This document shows, in pieces, positions 46,787-58,340 of a stretch of 64,000 nt of DNA (position 1 is the stretch's first letter; every line of letters starts with the position of its first letter). This DNA is from Pseudopyrenochaeta lycopersici (lineage: Eukaryota; Ascomycota; Dothideomycetes; Pleosporales; Pseudopyrenochaetaceae), in the NCBI GenBank assembly GCA_003313425.1, contig NHZP01000070.1:1-64000 (forward strand). Reading direction: 5' to 3'. Below the pieces are notes generated by a model that was given only the letters and a program-made list of their open reading frames with translations, was not told where the DNA came from and ran no database searches. The position numbers and the translations under genes are program-made.

Positions 46787-48520
46787 TCTCCAATCCCAAC
46801 CTTACCGTCGTTATTGACTACAATGTCAACATCAGCGTCTCTTACACCATCACCTGTCCCTACACTGTCACCTGCTCTTACTTCGTCACCTGTTTCCATG
46901 CCATTACTTGCCTTTACTCCATCACCTGCTCCTGTTCAATATCAGGATCCTCCGGACGAGTTCGTACAAGACCGTATCACCTACGTAAAACGCGCAACAA
47001 TCGCAAAGAAGGATCATCGTCTGGGTTCACCACACGTATGGAAGTACGGTCTTCAATACATTCGAAGTAACGATAAGAAAGAGGTTTATTACTTCGTTCC
47101 TCAAGGCAAATCTCAGCAGCCTGCCAAGACCCCGTCGAAGCGTACTGTCAACAACAGTATATTCGTAATGCCGCAACAATACAACCAGCTACCAGAATCA
47201 AAAGAGGCTCGTATACAGCTTTCAATTCAGGCTATTGAACAAGATGCGACTTTAACCCAGCGACATGCTGCAGCTTTCTACAACGTCTCTCATACAACGC
47301 TAAGCGACAGACGCGCTGGAAAGCCGTTTCGACGCGACTGTACGCCCAACTCAATGAAGCTACTTAAGACAGAATAGGATGTGATTGTCCAGCATATACT
47401 TGACCTAGACGCGCGATGATTTCCGCTTCGGCTTGCTGCTGTGAAAAATATGGCTGAATATTTACTTGAAGCCCGTCACCGCGACCCTGTTGGCCAGAAC
47501 TGGGCTGCAACGTTCGTCAGACGTCGTCCAGAGCTCAAAGTCAAGTCCAATCGAAAGTATAATTACAGGAAAGCCCTCTGTGAGGATCCTGAGGTCATAC
47601 GAGCCTAGTTCCGGCTTGTAAAGAATACTAAAGCGAAGTACGGTATCCAGGATAAAGACACCTACAACTTTGACGAGTCTGGCTTCATGATGGGCATGAT
47701 ATCAACAGGAGCAGTTGTTACTAGATCTGAGCATTGAGAACGGCTAAAGACTGCTCAGCAAGGCAATCGTGAGTGGACGACAGTAATTTAGGGTATTAAT
47801 GCAAAGGGGTGGGCTACCCCACCCTTCATTATCTTCCAGGGTAAGCACCACCTCTCAGCCTGGTACAAAGAGGAGGATCTACCTTACGATTGGGTTATTG
47901 CAGTTTCTAAGAACGGCTGGACAACAAATAAGCTTAATGTGCGGTAGTTGAAGCACTCTGATGGGCATACAAAGAAGCGTACGTCAGCATAATACGTTTG
48001 CTTATTATTAACAGCCATAAGAGCCACGAGTCACTCAAATTCTAGCAGTACTATAAGGATAATAAGATCGTTACCCTCTGCATGCCTGCTCACCTGTCGC
48101 ACCTGCTGCAGCTACTTAGTATTGGTTATTTCTCGCCTTTAAAGAGGGCGTACGGGCGCTAAGCCGAGGATCTAATGCGCAGCCAGATTAACCACATCAC
48201 TAAAATTAAGTTCCTGTTATACTTCATTGCTGCTTTTAAGGCTGCTATTACAGAGGGTAATATTGCAGGAGGCCTTTAAGGCGCTGGCTTAGTTCCTCTC
48301 AACCTAGAGGCGATGACATCGAAGCTTGATATCAAGTTGCGTACGCCTTCACCCCCCATCGTCAACGAGGTCGCCTGGCAGTCCCAAACACCAAGCAATA
48401 CCCTTGAATTCGGGTCACAGTCGACGCTCCTTAAGAAGAGGATCCAAAGGCATGTAGATAGCTCGCCAATATCTATGATTGATACCCCTGAAAAGTTCAC
48501 GAAAGGGGTGGCAATGATAG
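46787..48520 (+). pseudogene. pogo-6 transposase with an unusual N-terminal extension
   Basis: An open frame of about 200 codons begins MESPIPTLPSLLTT with a Thr/Ser/Pro-rich repeat (period 18 bp). It passes through a BED-like stretch (LGSPHVWKYGLQYIRS) and continues in frame into the usual pogo start (MPQQYNQLPESKEARIQLSI) and psq-type helix-turn-helix (TQRHAAAFYNVSHTTLSDRR). After a TAG at 47375 the DDE part is RIP-mutated. It shows NFDESGFMMGM, then INSHKSH where DGHESH is expected, then SHLLQLLSIG. The tail ends near 48520 (PISMIDTPEKFTKGV). The catalytic residues of motifs two and three are lost. Confidence 0.75.
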
Positions 48521-48565
48521 TTGTCGGAATGCGTGTCTATTCGATGCTGTCATGTTTCGACGAGG

Positions 48566-49996
48566 TCATCCATCATCTCTAGCAATCAGGTACCAAAACC
48601 AAGGACGCCAGACCGTCTCAGCCCAGTCCATAAGCCAATGTAGCACTGCCACAACCTTCAGGGCGTCAAAGCAATTCCGAGTACTTCCAATCATGATCTG
48701 CTCCTTGACAACTAGTCTTTCACTGGTCTTAATAGCGATCAACAAATGCCAGTCATGACCTTGCGCAATGGGTACAGGTATCGCCGGCCAATCTTTGTCC
48801 ATAGCTGCTTCCGGAATTCGGCCATCTTCCCAGAGAAGCTCGCACCGCCGCAGCCAGGCGTCCAGCCAGATTCCGATCTGGGGTTTGCCGTCTGTCCATG
48901 ATTTCATGGGGCCTTTAGTTTCAATGCTTATGGCGATAGGCAGATTCTGAAGACGGGTGACATGATTCCAAGACTTCACGGTATTAGCTACCAATGGCCG
49001 GAGTGACCTATAAGCGTCGGTCATAGTGGAGTCTGGTTGGAGGCAGACGACGTAATCGATGATGCGACCAGGAAGGTTCTTATTGCAAAGCGCCGAAGGA
49101 TCGATACGTGCGGATTTCCTAAACAGTGTTAGTCTTGACGCCTGACAATATGGACAATGCACTGAGAGCAGACTCACACGGAGCGAATTGAGAGTGCCTT
49201 GGAGTGCCGACTTGTCTCAAGCGCAAGCTTGAGTAGCGGATACTGCACATCTGTGTTCCATTCGTCCTCCGCTCCTCCGGCACCGGAGTTCAAGACGCGT
49301 GCAGCATCAACAATGCTAGCCACCTTACTAATCGCAGGTGTCGTTCCATACTGAGCCCGGTGAGAGTGTTTAGCCATTGGATACTGCAACCTTTTCTTGT
49401 CCATGGCAGGAAGCTCGGTAATCGACGCATGGAATGTGTCTGCATCGCCGTATTCCAGTATCTCGAATCCATCGGCAAGCATCTGCACTGCTGTGTGCAT
49501 TGCAGTGACATCTGGGCGCGCTTGCTCGCCCTCTGCTTCAAGGCTGTCAAGATCGCAAAATATCACGGGTCGCCCGAGTTCTTCAAGGGCTTGTATCTGC
49601 TTTATAGGGCTGAGCCTTCCACTTCTATCTGACGATATAGATGCGGTGGATTCGCTTCTCGAGGGGGATGCGGGCGGCGAAAACTGGTGCATATGGTCGA
49701 GATCGCGACGACGTTTGGAAGGGCGTGGTGTCTCTTGGGACGCAGCATCATCACTAACGGTACCTATGCCCGAGTCCATGTCTGATGAACGCAATCTCTT
49801 CGTGGATCGCGGCTCGATCGTGCTATCGGAGCCGGGCAACTCCTTCAAAGCTGTGATGGGAGTGATCCTGCACCTGTGTCAGCAAGAGCCAAAGCGGCAA
49901 ACGGCGATCAAGCACGCACTTCGTGGGTGAAGATGCAGAGACGCCATCGAGCCAGTTGAGAATGTGCGGTTCGGGCGATGATGAAGCAACTAACAT
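48566..49996 (-). CDS. PD-(D/E)XK nuclease-like fungal protein
   Basis: Start ATG 49996 (MLVASSSPEPHILNWLDG), introns 49919-49874 (46 nt) and 49177-49119 (59 nt), stop at 48566. The exons total 1326 nt, 441 residues. A Ser/Arg-rich linker (SSDMDSGIGTVSDD, PSKRRRDLDH) precedes SPIKQIQALEELGRPVIF, AEDEWNTDVQYPLLKLAL, RIIDYVVCL and the ISIETKG element, which supply the Glu, Asp and ExK of a PD-(D/E)XK-like site. This layout matches a large fungal family of unknown role that is often found in transposon-rich regions. No lesion is seen. A nuclease activity is inferred from the fold only. Confidence 0.8.
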
Positions 49997-50473
49997 AACA
50001 GCACCAATGTGTGAGACGTGCAAGTCGGTGGGTTAGAAATGTGAAGCGTTGGTCGTTCGTACTCGGCTGCCAAGCATCAAATGGTTGGCCGAGCGACAGC
50101 CGCCGCTAGGGAGCTACTCGGCCCCAATGGCTGATTCTGTCAGGGTTCGGCTGCGATCTGGTTCAGCAGCGATGCTCGAGTAACGAATAGCAATAGTATT
50201 AGCTTAGCTAGGGACGAGACTAGATACAAGACGTAGCACGAAGAAGGAGAAAAGGGTTTCACGTCCGTGATCCTGAAGGGATCACGGTTCTGCGTTGATC
50301 CGCTCCGGATCGTCGTGTCCGTGCTAGCGTGTCGCGTGGTCCCGTGATAGATTCTCAGTTTTTCTCCGAAAAAGGCCGTGCGGAGCACGGCCCTACTAGC
50401 TCAATGAACAAACACGCTCAATGAACAAAATGACGTAAAATGGCTTTTATATAGTAATTAACGTTAACGTACC
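49997..50473. other. GC-rich unassigned segment, possible LTR remnant
   Basis: TGTCAGGGTTCGGC near 50137 could be an LTR start. A hairpin GGCCGTGC-GGA-GCACGGCC lies near 50373-50392. No partner copy or duplication is seen. Confidence 0.3.
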
Positions 50474-50791
50474 GGCTGCTGAGATTTGTCCCCCCGTTTT
50501 TGAGATTTGTCCCCCCGTTTTTGAGATTTGTCCCCCCGTTTTTGAGATTTGTCCCCCCTTTGAGATTTGTCCCCCGCGCTAGTGCTAGTGTAAATTATTC
50601 ACTCAACCTAGCCTAGCGCGTAATCTATGAACGCGACACCAGCACGAAAACAGCGCGTCTTCGTCACACGCAGGATCATGTACAGGCGACTGTGGTATTG
50701 AGGTTATTATCAGTCGTCTATATCTCAGTATGGAAGATATTACACCTCCTCCAGATCTTATTTACGACTCCTATGAAGAAGCATATGAAGC
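50474..50791 (+). mobile_element. MULE left-end fragment
   Basis: Five tandem GAGATTTGTCCCCC units (the full copy at 974 has two), then sequence nearly identical to 1000-1241, including the transposase start MEDITPPPDLIYDSYEE. It is cut after about 16 codons by the MITE. Confidence 0.9.
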
Positions 50792-50792
50792 T

Positions 50793-50992
50793 GTCGCACG
50801 CCATTGGCCGAGGGCAGTAGTTCGCGTAGCAGTCCACGTGATGTCTTCATAAAAGACTCAGAGACTGGTGCCATCTCTTGAAGACAGACGACACACATTG
50901 TCGTACACACAAATACAATCACAAAAACAACCTTAACTTTGTGCCTCATATCCCAATCATTTTCACTGTTCGGTTAACACCTACAGTGCAAC
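50793..50992 (-). mobile_element. GTCGCAC-family MITE, copy D
   Basis: 200 bp from GTCGCACGCC to GTGCAAC, giving short inverted ends. It matches copy A at 741-920 in reverse. The left neighbour is MULE and the right neighbour is Tc1, with no target duplication. Confidence 0.75.
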
Positions 50993-50995
50993 ATC

Positions 50996-51785
50996 TTCTT
51001 TCCCGTGGCATCGACGCACTATGCGCTTCTCAGATGAGTGCTCCTTTCAGAAGGGCTCAGGGCAAACACAAGAGTGGGTATTTCGCAATTCACAAGAGAA
51101 ATGGAAGACAATAATGCTTCAAACCTATAGCTGTGGTAAGAAGGTGGCACAGATGGTGTGGGGTTCAATATGGCTGGATGAACGTGGGCGTGCGCAGAGG
51201 AGCCCTCTGGTCATAATGGAGCGCGATCCTGATGCTCCAAACTATGGTTACTCCGCCAAAAGTTACATCAAGGCTTTGAAGAAAGGCCTCTTACGATCAT
51301 GGCGTCGTTCACAGCTTTTCATGCAGGATAACGCGCGCGTACATACAGCTGCAGCCACAAGGAGATTTCTGGCTGAGCACCACATCAGTACAGTTAACTA
51401 GCCACCCTACTCACCTGATCTCAACCCAATTGAGCACCTCTGGTGGTATCTCAAAAAGCTCATGTATAGATCCTATCCTCAGTACAACAATTATAGTCAA
51501 GCTATAGAGGAGTGGGATAGCTTTTGCGCTGCATTGAAAAGTTGCTGGCGTCGCATACCAGCCAGCCTGATTCGGCGCCTCATCATGAGCATGCCACGAC
51601 GAATTGATGCATGCAAGAAAGCGCGAGGGTGGCAAACGAAATATTGAACCCGTGCGCAACTGCTGCTTCAAAAAAAATTATATTATATTATATATTGGCT
51701 GAGATTCATGGTGTTGAAGTTTTGTGCCCATGTGCTGGTGAGGGTGGCTCGTGCGTGCGCGGCGAGAACTTTTGGAAGGGCACTG
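50996..51785 (+). pseudogene. Tc1-3 element, 5'-truncated
   Basis: The transposase is read from FPWHRRTMRFSDECSFQK to ARGWQTKY (TAA-type end at 51647). The DDE motifs FSDECSF, MQDNARVHTA and SPDLNPIEHLWW are present. A single TAG at 51400-51402 replaces the Trp of the family's K-W-P. The right inverted end is AGAACTTTTGGAAGGGCACTG-like, then TA (51786-51787). The N-terminal DNA-binding half is replaced by the MITE. Confidence 0.85.
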
Positions 51786-51798
51786 TAGCCGGGATGTA

Positions 51799-53929
51799 CC
51801 GTGTCCGTGCGCGTGATGTGCCCGTTCGTGTGATGCGCGCAACCACCAAATATTGAGCCAGCAAAAATGAGGCTGTAGAGCCACATACAATAGATATTAT
51901 GGCAAGATTTTTCGTTGTAATAGTCTACTAAGTCCTACAATGCTTGTCCTGCTCCCATTTTCTATTTGGCTTTGTTGTGCGGCCGCTGCGGGTAGTAACT
52001 GTTGGAGGCGTCGGCGAGCGCGTTGCTGCAATATTGCTACTACGCGCAGCTGCAACACCACGCTTCTGCTTCTTTCTGGGTGCTGCAGGCTGTGAGGCCT
52101 TGCGCTTGCCTCTTTGGGATAATTCCAGAGCTTTTTGAGCGTCGCGGGCCTGTTTTGCCTCTAATCGTGCAGCCTTACGAGCCTCAATCGCTTCACGCTC
52201 CTCTGCCTTCCTCCGGTCACGCTCTTCCTTCTCCCTCACCTGTTGCACGCGCTTCTCTTGTTTAATCTTATCTTTGTATAGCTTATTAGCAGCTTTCAAC
52301 TCCTTTATCTGTGCCTTTTCAAGTGCTTCTGCCTGCTGATTTTGCTTGTAGATCTGCTCTCTGCGGCGTGCCTCGCGAAAGGCACGAGGAGACCAGAACT
52401 TTGCACCACCCCAGAGGTCCTCTTCGTGTTGCTGCAAATCCAATGCGTAAGACTTCTTCCTCTGCCTCTTCTTGATGATAAGAGACTCACGGAGGTCACT
52501 GTTTTCGTTGTGTAGTAGCTCATTTTCCACTGAGATGTGGTGGAGCACGTGCCTCAAGTCTGCTGCTGCGTCTGACGTCTTATCCTTCACCAAACTGTCA
52601 AATTGCCTCACAATTTGACGCCAATCTTGACCTGTTGGACGAATTAGAGCTGTTTCTGATGAGCCTGCGTCCTCTGGCTGCGCAGAGGTGAAGCGATTGA
52701 GTACAACGTCAGGTTCAAACGGATGAATACCTGTGGCAGCGAAGACTTTGTATATATTGTTGGCTGTGAAGGAGGAGGTCCACGCGTCCCAGAAAAGCGA
52801 GAAAAAGTCAGGTTTCTTTACTGGTAATAAGCCCTTACTTTTGTGCGCGCGTTGAGTGAGGTTCTTGGAGTACTTCGTCGCGAGAGGCTTGAACATAACC
52901 ACATCTAACGGCCGCAACGTATGGGTACTATGAGGTGGGTAGATAGCAACCAGAATCTTGTTCTCGTGGCAGTAAGTAAGAAACTGCTTAGTTATATGGC
53001 TACTGTGCCCGTCAATTACTAGTAATCGATACTTTCTCCGAGCGCTCTCTTTTGTAGTCACATCGAACACCTGTTGCAACCAGGCAAGCCCCACCTCGTC
53101 GCTACTCCAGCCTGAGGGAGTTACTGTAACATATACGTGGTGTACCCTAGCGTCTACTTCGCTCACCCAGCTTGATTGGACCTTCTTGGAGTCTGCCGGG
53201 TATATGAGGGATGGCGGCAATGCAACTCCAGAAGCTCCCACGCAGGCAATAAGCGTAATCCATTCACGATTGCCATCTTCAAGCGCCTGCCTAAACCTTC
53301 TATCCTTCCATTTAGTCTTGCTAAAGATCCTCTTCCCTCTAGTGATTGCTCCAATCATAAAGCCCTTCTCATCCATATTGTATATGTGCTCCGGCTCAAT
53401 GTCGTGCTTGGTAATTTTGACATGCAGCATGTAGAAGTACAGCTTGTACTTATCCCCATAATCAGCCGCGTGGCGCTCCGCGCTCATATGGGTGGACCAG
53501 CGAGAGGTAAGCTCATCGTCGTGACGCTTGAGGAAGCGAGTAACCCAGCTTTCTGAGGCAGGCTTTCCAGCAATTGTAGAGGCGAAATTCTGTACCATTT
53601 CCCTTGTAGGAGGAAGGTATTGATCAGTAAGGTAATCAATATAAGCTACAAGCTCAGACTCTTCCTCAGGCGTAAGAAGTTGTTGATTGATAATCTTAGT
53701 CGCGTGCGGCTGGGTTTCTCGACGGCACCTGCGCGTCAACGTTGAGCGCACCACACCATTTTATCAGCAATTTCTGCCACGGGATCTTTTCGCACGGCAT
53801 CAAAGATTGTACTTCTGCAATAGCAGCCTCCATAGTAATCGTTGCGTTGAGTTATGTGGTTGAGGAAATAGGCGTCAAAAACGCGTTCGGAGCATCACGC
53901 GAACGGGCGCATCGCGCGCACGGACACGG
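51799..53929 (-). mobile_element. pogo-type element pogo-2
   Basis: 2131 bp with inverted ends CCGTGTCCGTGCGCG (about 38 bp, a few mismatches) and TA on each side (51797-51798 and 53930-53931). Confidence 0.9.
51928..53833 (-). pseudogene. pogo-2 transposase, catalytic part intact, N-terminus shifted
   Basis: The family start is ATG 53833 (MEAAIAEVQSLMPCEKI). Two single-base deletions follow, near 53780 and 53755, after which the frame is open for about 608 codons to 51928 (VRSTLTRRCRRETQP onward). A Tc5-type helix-turn-helix (ESWVTRFLKRHDDEL) is followed by NMDEKGFMIG (Asp 1), VIDGHSSH (Asp 2) and PPHSTHTLRPLDVV (Asp 3, with the usual Gln before P replaced by Arg). A long coiled, Lys/Glu/Ala/Arg-rich tail ends it. 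The catalytic triad is complete, so only the N-terminal helix-turn-helix is damaged. Confidence 0.85.
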
Positions 53930-53931
53930 TA

Positions 53932-54316
53932 AAGGAGTTCGTTTTATCGAGTTGCAGGACCGTGCGGCACCCCACCAAAATGCCATCTCAAACATCACCA
54001 CGCCAAAGTTTCTATACAAACAAGTACACGAGCATAACGTATGGATTTCTGAAGCTTGAAACAATGAGGTAGCCCATCTGTAAAGTCATAGCTCTACTGG
54101 GCAATTTTGGTGTTGCACACTTCTCATGAAACCTTTTTCCACCTGAGCCTATGATCCTACAGACCACCTCTGGAACCATATCCACCCGCCGATTAATCGC
54201 TGCTGTTCGCACTGCTTTCCTGTCTTTGAAGGAGTGAAGTTCTTCGTCACGTGCCTCCTCATAATAGGTAGCTCATCGGGGATTCTGGAGTCTTAGCTTT
54301 TGGGTCAGGCCCTCAT
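53932..54316. other. spacer between pogo-2 and pogo-3a
   Basis: No gene recognised on either strand. Confidence 0.4.
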
Positions 54317-54318
54317 TA

Positions 54319-56426
54319 CCGAGGTGGACGGCGTAACGAGCCACCCCTCCTCAACAACAACAAAACTTCAACAAGCGATACCTCCACCAATATGAGCTCA
54401 ATCGAGGCTGCAATTGCAGCTATAGAATCGCTGAAGCCTGGAGAAAATTTTAGTTATCGAGAAATCGCAAAAAAGTATTGTTGTAACCGTACAACGCTCG
54501 CGCGGAGACACCAAGGAGTATCAGGCTCACGCAACACCAAGGCAGAAAATCAACAAGCTCTCCACCCCTATCAAGAGCAGGAGCTCCTACACTACATTAA
54601 ACGCCTTACAAAGCAAGGCTTCCCCCTACCAGGCCTATGATACAACGCTTTGGCTCACAGATTGCAAAAAAGAGCTTGGCGTACACTGGGTTGATCGCTA
54701 TATCAAGAATCACACGGTTGAGCTCATCTCAAATTGGGTAACTGGGATAGATCGATCGCGCCACCAAGCTGATTCAGGGGCAAAGTACACCCTCTACTTT
54801 AATCTCCTGCGTGATAAGATTAGCTAATACAATGTTGAGCCTCGCCATACATACAATATGGATGAGAAAGGCTTTATGCTAGGAGTAGTTACTAGGTCAA
54901 AGAGGGTGTTTAGTAGGAGGCTATATGAGGAGTGCAAGATCAAGGCTTACATCCAGGATGGTAATCGAGAGTGGATAACGCTGCTGGCCTGCGTATGCGC
55001 TGATGGATCTGCCCTTGAGCCTGCCCTCATATATCAATCAGCCTCAAGCTCAATTCAAGACTCGTGGTTGCAGGCCTGCGACCCTGAGTCTCATCAAGCC
55101 TTTTTCAGCTCCTCAACTTCAGGATGGACCAACAATGATATAGGCCTAGCATGGCTTAAACAGGTGTTTGATCGTAGGACAAAGGCAAAAGCGCGCTCCT
55201 CCTATAGGCTCCTTATCCTTGATGGCCACGGATCTCACCTTACAATGGATTTTATTGAGTACTGCGATCAAAATAAGATCCTCCTTGCAGTATATCCTCC
55301 TCACTCAACTCACACGCTTCAACCACTAGATGTTGATATGTTTAAGCCTCTCTCAACAGCTTACTCAAATCAGATCTCAGCCTTTATGGAGAGGTGCCAA
55401 GGGCTCACTTCAATGAGTAAAAGAGACTTTTTTCCACTGTTTATGGCAGCCTGGGAGGACTCCTTTAAGGAATCAACTATCCTTAAGGCGTTTGAAGCTA
55501 CTGGCCTATCACCTTTCAATCCTCAGGTAATACTCAAGAGATTCAGCCTCACGGAGGCTCCTGAGGCAATTTTAAGTGATAGTGACTCCTCAGCTTTGAG
55601 CGCCTCAAACTGGAGGAAAACTGAGGGCCTACTACGCCAGGTTGTCAAGGATAGACAAGATCCGCGAGCTCAAAAGCTGAGCCAGGCCTTCCACTCAATC
55701 TCAGTTCAGAAAACGCTGCTTGAACACGAGGCTCGAGGCCTTAGAGAGGCTCTTATTAATGAGAGGCGACGTAGAAAGCGAGGTAAGGTCCTACCATTAG
55801 AGCAGCCTGAGGAGTACCATGGTGGTGCTGTATTCTGGTCTCCAAGGAAGGTAAAGGAAGCACGTGACCGTCTACAGCAGCAAGAGCTTGAGGAGGAGCA
55901 ACAACGACTTCAGAAAGTTGAGGCAACTAAGCTCCGTGAGGCAAGGAAGCAGGCTAAGGCTGAGGCAAAGGAGATGAGGCGTACGGCGAGGGCTGCAGCT
56001 AAGTTACTGAGAGAGAAGGAGAGAGCTCAAAAGGCTGAGGATCAAGCCTCTCGAGCAGCTGCTCGTAGGACTCAAAAACGACTTCAAAACGCTCTTAAAA
56101 TTACCCAAAAAGGGAACAAGATGAGGCTCAAGGCTGCTACTCAAGCAATCTCAAAAAATAGAGAGGTTGCGCAGCCTGGAGATAGCGGAGGGTCTGCACA
56201 AGGCGCAGAGGGCGCTCTACCTGCTCGCTCACGACGCAGCAGGAAAATCAACCCTCCAATTAGATTTGAGTAGCTATATATATTTGCACAGGCCCCTAGG
56301 CCCCAACACCAAAAAATATCGCGTTAATAGCTATTGTGTGAGGCTCAATAGCCTCAAGTTGTGGTGTTGATTTTGGTGGTTGGGTGGCTCGTTACGCCGT
56401 CTGGCTCGTTACGCCGTCCACCTCGG
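54319..56426 (+). mobile_element. pogo-type element pogo-3a
   Basis: 2108 bp with ends CCGAGGTGGACGGCGTAACG and TA on each side (54317-54318 and 56427-56428). The end motif is duplicated only at the right end here, while pogo-3b has it at both ends. Confidence 0.92.
54392..56273 (+). pseudogene. pogo-3a transposase, catalytic domain intact
   Basis: Start ATG 54392 (MSSIEAAIAAIESLKPGE) with the helix-turn-helix SYREIAKKYCCNRTTLARR. The frame is lost near 54630 and again at an A-run near 54672, and a TAA at 54825-54827 precedes YNVEPRHTYNMDEKGF. From 54858 the frame is open for 471 codons. It shows NMDEKGFMLG, LILDGHGSHL and PPHSTHTLQPLD (all three catalytic Asp), then SDSDSSALSASNW and a long coiled tail ending INPPIRFE. 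It could supply a catalytic fragment but not a full transposase. Confidence 0.85.
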
Positions 56427-56428
56427 TA

Positions 56429-56830
56429 GCTAGTCTGAACGCTAGCGGGAGCTAAAGTGCTCCCACTTTGCGGAACGATTATGGCAGTTATTACGATGCA
56501 TTTAGACCGCGGCAGAAGGTTTGGATAGCGCACATGCATGCGATATATTTCAAGCTAAACCCGCGACGTCTCGTATGGCGATGCTTCCGATTCGGCCAAA
56601 GGGGGTCGTATGCCCTCTGGGGAATCCCGGGTGGCATTTACTACACTCTTTCGCGGAGAGCATTGGGGGATCGCATCATGGTAACCACGAACCGTCACAC
56701 TTAACGAGAACGGAGGAAAGCAATTAAAATCGTGATGTCCATCATTAGTGTAAATTCCAAGCAATACCACATTGGACCGCCGAGGAAAATTGCTTCCACA
56801 TTCGATTAAGAATATACTTGAGGGGTATTA
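56429..56830. repeat. diverged repeat unit, copy 1
   Basis: About 400 bp. Shares CTTTGCGGAACG, GGTTTGGATAGCG...CATGCATG, GCGATGCTT.CGATTCG and AACCGTC.C.CTTAA with the other units at 57280, 58335 and 58985. Divergence is high. Confidence 0.55.
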
Positions 56831-56931
56831 AGTGGTTACTGTAATATCAAAATACTCTTCCCGGTATGAGGCTTCTGGTAGTTGTTGTTGGCGGCTCGTC
56901 TTGCCTCCGTATGCGTTACCAGCTGACACAC

Positions 56932-56948
56932 ACACACACACACACACA
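56932..56948. repeat. (AC)n microsatellite
   Basis: About nine AC units followed by AAAATAGG. Confidence 0.8.
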
Positions 56949-57279
56949 AAATAGGAGATACATGACTTTTCATTACTACCCTGCTTACAGGTTATTAGTG
57001 CGCTGGCACTGTGTCACCCCCTCCTCACAAACCCTAAATGCTCAGCTTCAGCTCGAAAGGTTGTGTCTGGCCGTGGATAAGCACGCCACAGCATAGGTTC
57101 AGTTGTGCTATTAGGCTCAGGAACACATCACTTTCCACACAAATTATGTGCAGTCCATTCTTATCCCTTTCATATGCAGCTGCACTATGAGCCTGAAATT
57201 GGGAACTCTCCCGAATGGATTTACGGCTAAAAGCGGGGTTATTCATCGGTGATCAAGGGTCTGACTATTTAGATCAGGA

Positions 57280-57420
57280 TTCCATTGGCTAATTCTGAAT
57301 GCTAGTGTGACTCAAATTGCTTGTGCTTTGCGGAACGGTTGCGGCATTTACTAGGAAGCAGGGCTGCGGCTGAAGGCTTGGATGGCGTGAGGACGCACAA
57401 CATCTGACGCACATGCATCC
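57280..57420. repeat. diverged repeat unit, copy 2 (partial)
   Basis: Matches the first about 130 bp of copy 1 (CTGAATGCTAGTG, CTTTGCGGAACGGTTG, GGCTTGGATGGCG, GCACATGCATCC). Confidence 0.5.
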
Positions 57421-58083
57421 ACCCAAAGCCAAAGCTCTCAAGTGGTCTACGGAATCGGCGGAATGCCCCTTGAATCGGTTGGAAAAGTGGTCCTGTGCCA
57501 AGACCCCATGAAAATTACTGCTACTTTACAACAGCACAGTTCTCTAGCGTGTTGGGACCGTTATCCACAGTATTGTATATTATTCTACAACTGTTTCTGC
57601 ATCTTTTCAACAGGTTCGTGCGTTATGCCCTGTCTCACCACTGCTTACAGCGCCTTTAAGATTGATCGCTCCCATTAGCGCGCCTTCCTCTTGCCCTTCA
57701 TCCTATCACTACAAGCGCGAAACTCCTTTAGAGTTGTTAAACGTGCGCCCTCCTTAAACGTAAGCACTTCCTCCCTCTGTATTTGCTTTCTTTTGTGCAC
57801 TCTATGTCGCGTAGCAGCCCCGTTGGCTCTTCGAAGGCTATTAATCTTATTACGCATTAACTTAGCGTAACACCTTAACCCGCCTTTCATCGGGGATATC
57901 ATCATCGGGCCCCTTCTTTCTTTCTCCGCATCTTCTAGGACCCTGATTCGTCGTCGCCTATTGAAATGGAGGTTATGTAAATTCGTCCAAATTTCCCATT
58001 TTTTTGCTGCTTGGAACAATCGATCAGAATCGTATCATTTATACCTAAGCGCCCATTGCTACCTCATCGTCCCCGTCTGCACA
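57421..58083. other. unassigned, with one basic open frame
   Basis: A 114-codon Arg/Lys-rich frame on the minus strand (57675-58019; HFNRRRRIRVLEDAEKE) has no domain I recognise. It may be a transposon tail. Confidence 0.3.
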
Positions 58084-58215
58084 TCATGGCCGAAAATTCA
58101 CCGTCCGCCACGGCCGTACTAGTATGTACTAGCTTTGTTCTTCATGTTTATGTCCAAGACTTGAAACGAATGCACCTGTTGGGAAATCCACTGACCACAA
58201 CATGTTGCTGCCCAG

Positions 58216-58340
58216 ACTACGTATTGGACGCTTATTTCGATCGCGGCCGTCATGATCTCAGCTCGAGTTTACTTGCGGTTTAAGATTCAGAAGCATAGGC
58301 GACTGCTCTTAAGCGACCTGTTCATGATTGCTGCGTGGTG
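58216..58340 (+). pseudogene. fragment of a rhodopsin-domain (SAT4-like) membrane protein
   Basis: One frame reads TTYWTLISIAAVMISARVYL then RFKIQKHRRLLLSDLFMIAAW, i.e. a transmembrane helix followed by the R-x-Y-x-R and (W/S)D-x-x-M motif found early in fungal rhodopsin-domain proteins. An upstream ATG at 58086 (MAENSPSATAVL) could be its first exon. Coding similarity stops exactly where repeat copy 3 starts. It is a paralogue fragment of the gene at 59366. Confidence 0.6.

Noticed and set aside
57675..58019. 114-codon basic frame as a gene
   Set aside because: Composition is skewed to Arg/Lys with no recognised domain or splice context.
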